Positions 44,271 to 54,718 of a DNA stretch of 64,000 bases are shown here, in pieces. The DNA lies in contig CP095846.1 of NCBI GenBank assembly GCA_023100825.1, forward strand, positions 3,596,001 to 3,660,000, given 5' to 3'. A model generated the notes under the pieces. The model saw nothing but the letters and a program-made list of their open reading frames with translations. It was not told the DNA's origin and searched no databases. Within the stretch, counting starts at the first letter, position 1. The number at the start of each line of letters is the position of its first letter. A program made the translations under genes and the position numbers. The DNA comes from Nocardioidaceae bacterium SCSIO 66511. GTDB lineage: Bacteria; Actinomycetota; Actinomycetes; Propionibacteriales; Nocardioidaceae.

Positions 44271-44840
44271 ATGGGTGAAGCGCGAGATCGTTGGCTGAAC
44301 GACGGCGTCGAAGTCCTGGCCGCGGAGGGCGCCGCGGGAGTGCGAATCGACCGGATCGCCGCCCGGCTCGGCCTGTCGAAGGGCTCGTTCCATCACCATT
44401 TCGACGGCGCAGAGGGGTTCAAACGGGAACTCCTGACGCACATCGAGGAGCTGTTGGTCGCAGGACTACACGATGCCGTCGCCGAGCGCGGAGTCGGGAG
44501 CGGCCGCGACCTCCTCGAGCGTCTGATCGCTGTCGTCACCGCCCCCGACGGCGAGGTGTACCGACCCGAACTCGAAGTCGCCTTGCGGGCGTGGTCTCTC
44601 ACCGACCCGGTCGCGGCCGAGTCTCAGGCTCGCATCGACGAGGCACGCCTCGAGGTGCTCCGCGGCGTCTGGCGTTCGATCAGCGATGACGAGGACGAGG
44701 TCCGCATCAGCGCGCTGCTTCCGTACGTCATCGCGGTCGGCGCCATGGTCACCCGCCCGGCCGTCGAGATCGACGACCTGCGGCGCCTTTACGAACGCAT
44801 TCTGCCGTTGGTGCCGGTCGACGGCGACCCGCAGGCTTAG
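44271..44840 (+). CDS. TetR-family regulator of the DoxX gene
   Basis: The 189-residue repressor starts at ATG 44271 after AAGG-CTCAGG. The helix-turn-helix is at about 20-50 (VRIDRIAARLGLSKGSFHHH). The ligand domain ends with ISALLPYVIAVGAMVTRPAV. The palindrome upstream is its probable site. The pair interrupts the conserved hemolysin III-DUF255 order. Confidence 0.88.
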   Translation: MGEARDRWLNDGVEVLAAEGAAGVRIDRIAARLGLSKGSFHHHFDGAEGFKRELLTHIEELLVAGLHDAVAERGVGSGRDLLERLIAVVTAPDGEVYRPELEVALRAWSLTDPVAAESQARIDEARLEVLRGVWRSISDDEDEVRISALLPYVIAVGAMVTRPAVEIDDLRRLYERILPLVPVDGDPQA

Positions 44841-44855
44841 CGCGACACCGACTAC

Positions 44856-46838
<1,983 letters not shown>

Positions 46839-46850
46839 GGTTCGAGGGTG

Positions 46851-47627
46851 TCACCCGGCGAGGAAGGCACGGACCCGACCCGGAGGATGCCCGGTCTCGC
46901 GGCGCATCGTCCGCGATAGGTGCGCCTGATCGCTGAAGCCGAGGCTGATCGCAAGTGCCGCGAGGTCCGTCTCGCCTTCGTCGATGCGCCGCAGCGCGCG
47001 GCTGACCCGTACCCGGTTGCGATACCGACTGATCGACACACCCGCATGGTGCCGGAACGTACGACTCAGATGCGCCGGCGAGGTGCGCAGTGAGCCGGCG
47101 AGCTCGACCAGGCCAGCGCTGCTGGGATCGTCGGCGAGGATCGCCTCACGCGCCCGGTCTGCGAGATCGTGGCGCCCAGGCGCGGGTGATTCATCGGGAC
47201 GACGACGTAACGCCAGTTGCAGCAGTTGCACTACGCCCTCGGCGGAGGCGAAGGCCGGATCGGAATGGCCACGCAGCAGGACACGATGGGCCAACTCGAG
47301 CCGAGCATCCACGCGAACCTCCGCGGTACGCCCGGCATCGATACCACTCGTCAGCACGTCTGTGGGCAAGGAGATCGACGTACAGACGTCACCTCCGGCA
47401 GGGTGCGCGAAACTGGTCTCCTGGCCCGGTGCATGCAGGTAGCCGGTGGTCGGATCTACGGTCACGCGACGGCCGCCCGAGCGAACCCGGAACCGGCCAC
47501 GTTGGACCATCACGACCTGGGCGACCGGAGTCGTCTCGGGCGGTGACCAGTCGACATGGTGGTCGTCGCATGCGACGGCCCGGATCGCGAAGTGGGGGCC
47601 CTCCACCAAACTCCTGACCGTACGCAC
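46851..47627 (-). CDS. AraC-family transcriptional regulator
   Basis: The 258-residue protein has an N-terminal cupin-like ligand domain (VQRGRFRVRSGGRRVTVDPT) and a C-terminal double helix-turn-helix (residues about 160-255), with GLVELAGSLRTSPAHLSRTF and LAALAISLGFSDQAHLSRTM. It is divergent from the MFS gene at 47742 with a gap of about 114 bases, so it is the likely activator of that exporter. Confidence 0.9.
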   Translation of the reverse strand: MRTVRSLVEGPHFAIRAVACDDHHVDWSPPETTPVAQVVMVQRGRFRVRSGGRRVTVDPTTGYLHAPGQETSFAHPAGGDVCTSISLPTDVLTSGIDAGRTAEVRVDARLELAHRVLLRGHSDPAFASAEGVVQLLQLALRRRPDESPAPGRHDLADRAREAILADDPSSAGLVELAGSLRTSPAHLSRTFRHHAGVSISRYRNRVRVSRALRRIDEGETDLAALAISLGFSDQAHLSRTMRRETGHPPGRVRAFLAG

Positions 47628-47741
47628 ATCTCAGACACTATCCGCGCACACCGACAAGGCCGGCGCACAGCCTGGGTCAGCCGTAGCCACAGCGTTCGCA
47701 ATCCGCATATTCCTTCAAGACCGACGACCGACCGGTGTCCG

Positions 47742-49172
47742 ATGCTCGCGTACGTGGTCAGTCAGAGTCCTGCGACAAGTCCCGCCGTACGTCGACGATC
47801 GATGCTCGCCGTTCTGCTCACCGGACAGGTGATGGCATCCATCGACGGTTCCATCGTGTCGGTGGCCGCACCGACCATCCGGGCAGATCTCCACGCCAGC
47901 GGAGCCGAGATCCAGCTCATCGTGTCGGGCTACTTGCTCACCACCGGGGTCTTGTTCGTCACCTGCGCGCGGCTGGGCGACGTGATCGGACATCGCCGCG
48001 CATTTCTGATCGGGCTCGGCTGGTTCACTGCCGCCTCGCTGAGCTGCGGACTCGCCGTCAACCCGACGATGTTGGTCCTCACTCGGCTCGTCCAGGCGAT
48101 GGGTGCGGCACTGCTGATGCCACAGGTCTTCTCCCTCATCCACCGACATTGGGACGGTGACGGGCGCCGCAGAGCGATCGGCGTCTACAGCATGGTCCTC
48201 GCACTCGGCGTCGTACTCGGACAGGTCGGCGGCGGGCTCGTGGTCGGAGCCGACCTGTTCGGCCTGTCCTGGCGGCCGGTGTTCCTCGTCAACGTACCGA
48301 TCGGTGTACTCGCGCTCATCGTGGCCTCGCGGGTCATGCCGCGTACCCACCTCGACGGAACCGCTCGACTCGACCCCGTCGGAGTACTTCTGCTCACGGT
48401 GGCGATGACCGCGATCACGCTGCCGCTCACCCTCGGGCACGACCACGGCTGGCCGACCTGGTCGTGGGCCACGCTCACCGGCGGTGTCGTGCTACTCGCA
48501 GTGTTCGGACGCTACGAGCTGACGGCACGCCATCCGGTGCTCGACCCCGCGGCGCTGCGTCCGCCGGAGGTACGACTCGGCCTCGCGGCATGCTGCATCG
48601 TGATGGGTTGCTACACCGTCTTCCTACTCACGCTGACCTTGCACCTACAGTCCCGATTGGACTACAGCCCGCTGCAGGCCGGACTCACATTCGTCCCGTA
48701 CGCGGTCGGTTTCGGCGTGCTCAGCCTGACCTGGAACCGCTACTCGCCATGGCTGCAACGTGTCTTACCGGTTGCGGGGCCGGCCGTGTTCGCGGCGGGT
48801 TCGACCGCCGTGGTGCTCCTCTACCGCGATAGCTGGCACCAGATCGGGTCCGTGCCATTGCTGTTCCTCGCCGGCGCCGGGCACGCCGCCGGATACAGCC
48901 CGTTGATCGCGTGGATCGCGTCGCGGGTCGGGCCGCAGCACGCGTCGGCGATCTCGGCACTGAACGCCACCGGGCCAACGCTCGCCGAGGTGATCGCGGT
49001 CGCGGGTATCGGCAGCATCTACTTCGCCGCGTCCGACTCGGCAGATGGCTTGCTGCACGTGGCGATGGCCGTCGCCATCCTCCTCGCTCTCGCGGTGACC
49101 TGTGCAGGCTGGGCTACGGCACGATGTTGTGGTTACGCGAGAACGTGTTGTCGGGATCGTACGCACGCTTGA
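47742..49172 (+). CDS. MFS transporter, DHA2-like drug exporter
   Basis: The 476-residue protein has 12 to 14 helices. It shows TGQVMASIDGSIVSVAAPTI (motif D1 region of DHA2 antiporters), the loop GDVIGHRRAFLIG (motif A) and LALGVVLGQVGGGLVVG (motif C, antiporter signature). I chose ATG 47742. The C-terminal RCCGYARTCCRDRTHA does not look like family sequence and overlaps the convergent FAD oxidoreductase by 59 bases, so the stop may have drifted. It is probably controlled by the divergent AraC protein. Confidence 0.88.
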   Translation: MLAYVVSQSPATSPAVRRRSMLAVLLTGQVMASIDGSIVSVAAPTIRADLHASGAEIQLIVSGYLLTTGVLFVTCARLGDVIGHRRAFLIGLGWFTAASLSCGLAVNPTMLVLTRLVQAMGAALLMPQVFSLIHRHWDGDGRRRAIGVYSMVLALGVVLGQVGGGLVVGADLFGLSWRPVFLVNVPIGVLALIVASRVMPRTHLDGTARLDPVGVLLLTVAMTAITLPLTLGHDHGWPTWSWATLTGGVVLLAVFGRYELTARHPVLDPAALRPPEVRLGLAACCIVMGCYTVFLLTLTLHLQSRLDYSPLQAGLTFVPYAVGFGVLSLTWNRYSPWLQRVLPVAGPAVFAAGSTAVVLLYRDSWHQIGSVPLLFLAGAGHAAGYSPLIAWIASRVGPQHASAISALNATGPTLAEVIAVAGIGSIYFAASDSADGLLHVAMAVAILLALAVTCAGWATARCCGYARTCCRDRTHA

Positions 49173-50433
49173 CCGCAGCCAGTCGCTCGTACGTCTCATT
49201 CGGGTACGCCGCCCGCAGGTCTGCCGAGGTGGCCGAGCCGTGGAAGTTGAGGTACGCGCCGGTGCCCCACCGGGCGACCGCTGGCCAGGGTACGAGCGCC
49301 CGGTCGACGTCGGCCTCGGTCGCATCGGCGGGCAGCACAGCACCGCAGAACACCATCGCCTCGGCGTCGCGGTGCGCGAACGCCGTGTCTGTGACCGACA
49401 CTCGCCCGAAGCCTCCGCCGAGACTGCGGATGCTGGACATCGTGGGAACATCGCTTCGATACACCGCCAGCACAGCGTCGATCGCCTCGTCCGTCAACTT
49501 CGGCACCAGCGCATTACGGGCCACCACACGCATCCCCGGCGGATGTCCGGCCTCCTCGAGGATGTCGGAGTACGGAAGTCGCTGGAGGTTGTTGTCGGTC
49601 ACGACACCAAGGCGAAGCAGCGGGTCCACGGCCCCGTCGAGATCGTCGTCGTCGCCGACGAAACAGAGCGTGACCAGCACCGACGCCGGCATCCCGAACA
49701 TCGCCGGCATCACCGTCAGGATGCTGGTGAGATCATCGGACGCCGCCCGCATGTGGTCCCGCCACCCACGAATGATTCCGGCGACATCGTCGGGCCGATA
49801 GGTGATGGTGCCGAAGTGTGCTGTATCGACCGGCTGTGCCCTGAAGTCGAACCGGGTCACCACTCCGAAGTTCCCTCCGCCACCGCGGAGTGCCCAGAAC
49901 AGCTCGGGATGAAGAGTCTCGTTCGTCTCGAGCGTCCGACCATCGGCCGTGACGACCTGAGCGCCGATCAGGTTGTCGAGCGCCAGACCGTACTTGCGCA
50001 CCATCCAGCCCATACCGCCGCCGAGCGTGAGCCCCCCGACGCCGACGTCGGCGGTGTCGCCTGCGGTGAGACCCAGGCCGTACGGCGCGAGAGTGCTCGC
50101 GACCTGGCCCCAGTTGGCTCCCCCGCCGACACTGACGAGTCCCGTCGCCGGATCGGTGACCGTCACTGCGTTCATACGTGCCAGATCGAGCACCAACCCC
50201 CTCGTGTTGGTGCTGCTACCGAGCACGCTGTGTCCACCGGATCGCACAGACAGAACCAAACCGGCGCTGTGCGCATAGTCGATCGCCGTGGCCACGTCTT
50301 GCGCCTCATCGGGTCGTACGACCAGTGCGGGCGCGCCGACGCCGAACACAGTCGTGCTCGCTTCGGCGTACCCCTCGTCACCGGGCTCCAGGACCTCGCC
50401 ACGCAGCTTGTCTGCCAACACCTGTCGGCTCAT
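49114..50433 (-). CDS. FAD-binding oxidoreductase, berberine-bridge-enzyme-like
   Basis: The 439-residue protein has the FAD_binding_4 (PCMH) domain and a C-terminal BBE segment (YLNFHGSATSADLRAAYPNE). His68 in SVRSGGHSVLGSS should carry FAD covalently. The Cys used for a second covalent bond in bicovalent members is absent (AGDTADVGVGG at 124-134), so attachment is single. The substrate is unknown; relatives oxidise sugars, alkaloids or phenolics. Confidence 0.9.
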   Translation of the reverse strand: MSRQVLADKLRGEVLEPGDEGYAEASTTVFGVGAPALVVRPDEAQDVATAIDYAHSAGLVLSVRSGGHSVLGSSTNTRGLVLDLARMNAVTVTDPATGLVSVGGGANWGQVASTLAPYGLGLTAGDTADVGVGGLTLGGGMGWMVRKYGLALDNLIGAQVVTADGRTLETNETLHPELFWALRGGGGNFGVVTRFDFRAQPVDTAHFGTITYRPDDVAGIIRGWRDHMRAASDDLTSILTVMPAMFGMPASVLVTLCFVGDDDDLDGAVDPLLRLGVVTDNNLQRLPYSDILEEAGHPPGMRVVARNALVPKLTDEAIDAVLAVYRSDVPTMSSIRSLGGGFGRVSVTDTAFAHRDAEAMVFCGAVLPADATEADVDRALVPWPAVARWGTGAYLNFHGSATSADLRAAYPNETYERLAAVKRAYDPDNTFSRNHNIVP

Positions 50434-50612
50434 TCGAACGCCCCCTTCAAGTCATCGAGTTCGCGACCGATCATTCGCGAAGCGCGACCCGAATACGTCG
50501 TGCGCGAGGCGACAGTTGGGCGTACGCACCACTGGGCAGAACCTGGCCCGCACTGCTGCGGTGGAAGTACGGCCCTACTTCCACCGCGGTAGTAGCGGCC
50601 GGCAGGCGCTAC

Positions 50613-51215
50613 TCACGTCGCGAGTGCGTTGATGAGCGGGCGTACGACCTTGGCGATCTCGTCGCGCGCAATGGCACGGTCGTCTGCCGCATTGACGAAC
50701 AAGGCGGCCTCGTCCGCCACGGACAGCAGAACGTGCGCGAGCGGCTTGACCGGTAGGTCCGTCACCACGCCGTCGGCCATCGCCTTCGCCAGCAAACCTT
50801 CGACGAGTCCGAGTACGTGCGGTTGGCAGATCTCCCGCCAGCGTTGCCAACCGAGAACCGACGGCCCGTCGAGCAACACGATCCGCTGCACCTCCGGACT
50901 CTCACAAGCATCCAGCCAGGCGTCGACCGCCCGCATCATCAGCGGCACGAAGTCGGACTCTCCTGCGTCCAGGGCGACCGCTGCTATCGCCTGCGTCACC
51001 TCGGCCTCGACGTCGGCGAGCACCGCAGCGAACAGCTCGGTCTTGTCGCCGAACTGGTGGTAGAGCGCGCCGCGGCTGACCGCCGCCTCGCGTACGAGCG
51101 TCTCGGTTCCGATCCCGGCGAAGCCGTGCTCGGCGAACAGCACCCGGCCGGCCCTGACCAGTGCAGCGCGGGTAGCGGCCGTGCGCTCTGCTTGCGTACG
51201 TCGCGAAACTTTCAT
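50613..51215 (-). CDS. TetR-family regulator
   Basis: The 200-residue repressor has its helix-turn-helix at about 33-60 (GTETLVREAAVSRGALYHQF). The rest is a TetR C-domain with FVPLMMRAVDAWLDACESPE. It is divergent from the hydrolase at 51280 with two overlapping palindromes between them. The region 50434-50612 after it holds no gene I can support. Confidence 0.88.
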   Translation of the reverse strand: MKVSRRTQAERTAATRAALVRAGRVLFAEHGFAGIGTETLVREAAVSRGALYHQFGDKTELFAAVLADVEAEVTQAIAAVALDAGESDFVPLMMRAVDAWLDACESPEVQRIVLLDGPSVLGWQRWREICQPHVLGLVEGLLAKAMADGVVTDLPVKPLAHVLLSVADEAALFVNAADDRAIARDEIAKVVRPLINALAT

Positions 51216-51227
51216 ACAGTCTGTCCG

Positions 51228-51255
51228 TAAGTTACATACACACTGTATGTTACTT
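51228..51255. promoter_or_regulatory. TetR operator upstream of the hydrolase
   Basis: AAGTTACATACA (51229-51240) and TGTATGTTACTT (51244-51255) pair at 11 of 12 positions around CAC. A second wider dyad, CATACAGT (51213-51220) with ACTGTATG (51242-51249), shares the right arm and contains the TetR start codon. The arms suggest a TGTATG half-site used more than once. Confidence 0.7.
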
Positions 51256-51279
51256 CACGTCGAACCCGAGGGGGCTCCC

Positions 51280-52131
51280 ATGGACACCATCGATCTGCCG
51301 CACGGCACCGTCGCCTACCGCAGCGCAGGCCCTCCGGACTCCGATGCTCCCCCGGTCGTGTTCCTGCACGCGTTCCTGATCGACGGATCGGTCTGGTCCC
51401 CGGTTGCAGAGTTGCTCGCCGACCGCGGAGTTCGCTCGTACGCGCCGGACCTCCCGCTCGGCGCACATCACCACCCGCTCAACGGCGACGCCGACCAGTC
51501 ACCGAGGGGAGTCGCCCGCCAGATCCTCGCGTTCCTCGAGGCGTTGGATCTCGACGACGTCACCTTGGTCGGCAGCGACACGGGCGGCGCCTTGGCGCAG
51601 TTCCTCGTCGACACCGATGCGCGTCGGATCGGCCGGCTCGTACTGACGAACTGCGATGCGTTCGGCACCTTCCCGCCCTTCCCGTTCAACCTGATCTTCC
51701 GACTGCTGGGTGGCACGGGCCGGATGAAGTTCAATCTGCTGCCAATGCGTCTGCGCGCGTTTCGCCATTCTCCGTTGGGATTCGGACTGCTCGCCAACGA
51801 ATTCGATCCCGCACAGACACGCTCGTGGGTCGAGGCCGCAATCACGAACCGCGGCGCACGAGCAGACGCCGTACGCTTCCTTCGTCGCGCCGAACCAAAG
51901 GATCTCCTCGAGGTATCCACCCGGCTCGATTCGTACGAAGGTCCGGTCCACATCGTGTGGGGCATGGCCGACCGCGCATTCAAGCCGAGTCTCGGCCGCC
52001 GTCTTCAGCAAGCGTTCCGGAACGCGGAGTTCGTCGAGGTGCCGAACGCGAAGACGTTCGTCCAGCTCGACGCACCGGACGTACTCGCAGACCAGATCGG
52101 CGGGGTATCCGCGCGCGGGCCGTTCGGCTGA
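51280..52131 (+). CDS. alpha/beta hydrolase-fold protein with Asp nucleophile
   Basis: The 283-residue protein has the VVFLHAFLIDGSVW oxyanion region and a nucleophile elbow GSDTGG with Asp100. An Asp nucleophile is the haloalkane-dehalogenase and epoxide-hydrolase arrangement. At the C-terminal site where a catalytic His is expected before a TFVQLDAPD-like stretch it reads NAKTFVQLDAP, with Thr259 and no His. Its activity is therefore uncertain. I chose ATG 51280 after GAGGGGG. The divergent TetR protein should regulate it. Confidence 0.82.
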   Translation: MDTIDLPHGTVAYRSAGPPDSDAPPVVFLHAFLIDGSVWSPVAELLADRGVRSYAPDLPLGAHHHPLNGDADQSPRGVARQILAFLEALDLDDVTLVGSDTGGALAQFLVDTDARRIGRLVLTNCDAFGTFPPFPFNLIFRLLGGTGRMKFNLLPMRLRAFRHSPLGFGLLANEFDPAQTRSWVEAAITNRGARADAVRFLRRAEPKDLLEVSTRLDSYEGPVHIVWGMADRAFKPSLGRRLQQAFRNAEFVEVPNAKTFVQLDAPDVLADQIGGVSARGPFG

Positions 52132-52137
52132 CGCTGA

Positions 52138-52509
52138 CTACGCGCTCGGACGGCGCACCAGAGTGGAGAGCCGATCGGGTGCCTGCACACAGTAGGAGTC
52201 GGTGAGCAGCTCGGCGAGCTCGCTCCAGTCGGTCGCGTCGTCGATGAGCAGCCCGACGACGTTGTCACCCCAGGCCGCACGGAAGTACGGCGCGCCGAGA
52301 TGCTCGAACGCCATCACCTCGGCGCGCTCGGCTCGGAACGTGACCCGGAACAGCTGGTCTTCGCCGCCGAAGAGGTGCGCGACAGTGGCCTGGCCGACCC
52401 GCCAGCGCACCCCTACCCAGGCATCCTCCTCGACGCACTCGGGAAGCTCGTCGAACACGTCACGTAGGCGCTGGGCGAGTGCGGGTGGAACCGCCGGTCG
52501 TTGGGCCAC
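52138..52509 (-). CDS. MmcQ/YjbR family protein
   Basis: The 123-residue protein fits the MmcQ/YjbR fold (CyaY-like DNA-binding family), with ELPECVEEDAWVGVRWRVGQ, VTFRAERAEVMAFEHLG and the W-SELAELLTDSYCVQAP end. The fold binds DNA in some members, but no role is known here. It is convergent with the hydrolase gene. Confidence 0.82.
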   Translation of the reverse strand: MAQRPAVPPALAQRLRDVFDELPECVEEDAWVGVRWRVGQATVAHLFGGEDQLFRVTFRAERAEVMAFEHLGAPYFRAAWGDNVVGLLIDDATDWSELAELLTDSYCVQAPDRLSTLVRRPSA

Positions 52510-52530
52510 GGTCGCATTCTGCTACAGGGG

Positions 52531-53253
52531 TCAGACAGCGTCTTCCGGCGCGGCGACAAGCGACGGCGATTGACCGGATCGCTTCAGCGACTGCGCGACG
52601 AAGCCGCTCGCCTTCACGTCCTCGACGAACTCTTGGAGGTACGCAACGGTCTCCGGACGGCGAGCTCGCGTCGTACCGATCGCCTGCCGGATCAACATGA
52701 ACCGCCCGTCGACCAAGCGCAGGTGCGGGTTGGCGAGGAGGTACTCGACCATCGGCTCGCGAATTCCGGCGGCTACCTCGAGCTGCTCGTTGGCGAACAC
52801 GTCGACGCCGTCGCCGCCACGTACGACCGTCGCGTGCCGGAGCGTACGAGAAAGGTGGAGGTCGTACACCGACCCGCGCTTGACCCCCACTCGTACACCG
52901 GGTCGGTCGACATCGGCCACAGTCAGAATCGAGGACTCCCGCGCAACGGCGTACACGCCCTCGATGACGATGTACGGCGCTGTGAATGCAACCTGCTCGG
53001 CCCGGTCGGGGTCGACGGCAAGAAAGCAGATATCGGCGTCCCCGCGCGCCATCGCCTCGTACGACTTGCCGGCTGCGTCGAAGCACTGGAACCTCGCGGC
53101 GAGCCCCAACCGCTCGGCGAGCTCATACGCGAGGTCGACGGTCACCCCGCAGGGGTCTTCGGGCGAACCCTGCGCGAGTACCGGGTTGCCGAGGTTGATC
53201 GCAGCCCGCAGTACGCCGCTCGGCGCAAGATCATCTCTCACAACGGTAAGCAT
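52531..53253 (-). CDS. family 3 solute-binding-protein domain without signal peptide
   Basis: The 240-residue protein has the amino-acid ABC-transporter binding-protein fold, with LRAAINLGNPVLAQG, GVTVDLAYELAERLGL, DADICFLAVDPDRAEQVAFT and the hinge VGVKRGSVYDLHLSRTL. It starts at ATG 53253 (MLTVVRDDLAPSG) with no signal peptide or lipobox and no permease or ATPase nearby. It is probably cytoplasmic and may be a ligand sensor or an enzyme derived from this fold. The frame stays open upstream, but that part shows no family features. Confidence 0.8.
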   Translation of the reverse strand: MLTVVRDDLAPSGVLRAAINLGNPVLAQGSPEDPCGVTVDLAYELAERLGLAARFQCFDAAGKSYEAMARGDADICFLAVDPDRAEQVAFTAPYIVIEGVYAVARESSILTVADVDRPGVRVGVKRGSVYDLHLSRTLRHATVVRGGDGVDVFANEQLEVAAGIREPMVEYLLANPHLRLVDGRFMLIRQAIGTTRARRPETVAYLQEFVEDVKASGFVAQSLKRSGQSPSLVAAPEDAV

Positions 53254-53333
53254 CACGCGCAGCCTACCCAGAGACTCGCGCTCACGACCGTGTTTCGCGG
53301 CCGCGTACGTTGCGGCGTATGGAGCCTCGCCGA

Positions 53334-53801
53334 TCAGAACGGGCCGAACGCCGCCTCGACGTCGGCCTCGAGGTCGAGGGTCTCCAGCACCTTCAGCAGC
53401 TGCCGCTCTTCGTACCCGAAATGCGACTCCATGACCGAGCCGATCCCGTCGAGGTGCTGCTCGAGTACGGCGCTCGACTCTCCACTCTGCATCGCGGCAT
53501 CGAGAGCACCGATCAGGTACTCGATCATGCTGTGATCCTGGCTCAACTTCGCGAGCACGTCGCTCAACTCGGGATGCTGGTGCTCGATCTCGGGAAACAG
53601 AACGGCGTCCTCCGCACCGTGGTGCCCACTCAGCGCAGCGCAGAAACCGCGACAGAACAACGCCAGATCGGAGGTGACTCGCGCCGCGTCGCCCGATTCG
53701 ATCGACTCGCGCGCGACCGCGAGAGCGTCCCGGAGCCGTTGGTGTACGGCGCGCATCTCTCTCGCCCACGCGACCAGCCGCGTGTCATCGGTTTCGCTCA
53801 T
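53334..53801 (-). CDS. hemerythrin-domain protein
   Basis: The 155-residue four-helix protein carries the diiron ligand pattern of hemerythrins: His20, His60/His61 with Glu64 (HHGAED), His90 with Glu94 (HSMIEYL), and a late HFGYEE near 127. It could bind oxygen, NO or act in iron/oxidative stress. Its own promoter was not identified; it lies between the binding-protein domain gene and a GNAT gene, all on the minus strand. Confidence 0.85.
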   Translation of the reverse strand: MSETDDTRLVAWAREMRAVHQRLRDALAVARESIESGDAARVTSDLALFCRGFCAALSGHHGAEDAVLFPEIEHQHPELSDVLAKLSQDHSMIEYLIGALDAAMQSGESSAVLEQHLDGIGSVMESHFGYEERQLLKVLETLDLEADVEAAFGPF

Positions 53802-53841
53802 GCACGGCAGACACTATCGGCCCGTGCCTGGTTGGCGTGGT

Positions 53842-54387
53842 TCAGGGCCGAACGCGAAAGAGGACGTGCCGGCTCAGCGGGCTCGACGCGTCGATGTTCG
53901 GATGGTGGAAGTCGTCGGCCGGGTCGTGCGTCATGCCGATGCGCCGCATGACGGCCTGCGAACGCACATTGGTCTGAGTCGTGAACGACACGATCTCGCC
54001 CAGCCCGAGATCACCGAAGCCGTACGCGAGCGCGCGGGTGGCGGCCTCACTTGCGTATCCGTTGCCCCACGCACTCGGATCGAGGCGCCACCCGACCTCG
54101 ACGGCCGGCGTGAAGTGCGCGTCGAAGCTCGGCACGGACAAGCCGGTGAAGCCGATGAACTGTCCGGTGTCGCTGACCTCGAGCGCCCAGAGACCCCAGC
54201 CCTCGGACCCGATTCGACCGGCGATGCGGTCGACCAACACGTCGCTTTCGGCTCGGGTCATCCGCGCAGGGAAGTGCTCCATGACGACCGGAGATGCGTT
54301 CATCTCGGCGAACGGAGCCCGGTCCGTGTCTCGCCACTGGCGGAGGAGCAACCGATCGGTTCGCAGTTCCACCGTCGACCTCAACAT
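53842..54387 (-). CDS. GNAT-family N-acetyltransferase (RimJ/RimL-like)
   Basis: The 181-residue acetyltransferase shows ELRTDRLLLRQWRDTDRAPF, the motif A core VGWRLDPSAWGNGYASEAAT and the NVRSQAVMRRIGM distal motif of the ribosomal-protein acetyltransferase group. I chose ATG 54387 (MLRSTVELRT) because the upstream frame lacks family similarity. The substrate is unknown. Confidence 0.88.
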   Translation of the reverse strand: MLRSTVELRTDRLLLRQWRDTDRAPFAEMNASPVVMEHFPARMTRAESDVLVDRIAGRIGSEGWGLWALEVSDTGQFIGFTGLSVPSFDAHFTPAVEVGWRLDPSAWGNGYASEAATRALAYGFGDLGLGEIVSFTTQTNVRSQAVMRRIGMTHDPADDFHHPNIDASSPLSRHVLFRVRP

Positions 54388-54466
54388 TTCTTGGGGTTCT
54401 AGCCTCGAGTCATGATTGAGACGTACGACCGCGCCAACACCCGGGTGCACCGGCAGAGCTAGCGGG

Positions 54467-54718
54467 CTAGCGCGAGGTGCCGTTGGTCTCGCGCTGGTCG
54501 GTCGGCTCGACGGCATCGTCATCGGCCGCCGAGTCGTCCGGCCGGTCGGGCTCCTCCTCGAAGTCGACCTTGCGGAACTGCCGGATCATGCTCCACATCA
54601 GCCCCGCGAGAGCGATGCCCATCAGCAGCACGATCACCAGCGCGACCCAGCCGGGCTTCACCTCGTCGGCGGTCGGGGGGTCGGCGGCAAGCTGTAGATA
54701 GACCTGCGCGGTGATCAT
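54467..54718 (-). CDS. small membrane protein downstream of mca (Rv1083-like)
   Basis: The 83-residue protein has a short outside N-terminus, one membrane helix ([20 protein letters not shown], about 23-42), the basic cytoplasmic [13 protein letters not shown] and an acidic tail. It starts inside the mca stop (ATGA), so it is translationally coupled to mca, as its counterpart Rv1083 is placed. The function is unknown; it may tether or assist the detoxification enzyme. Confidence 0.85.
   Translation of the reverse strand: MITAQVYLQLAADPPTADEVKPGWVALVIVLLMGIALAGLMWSMIRQFRKVDFEEEPDRPDDSAADDDAVEPTDQRETNGTSR

Noticed and set aside
53254-53769. Upstream extension of the solute-binding-domain frame
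   Set aside because: It is antisense-like low-complexity Arg-rich sequence overlapping the hemerythrin gene, with no signal peptide at its start.
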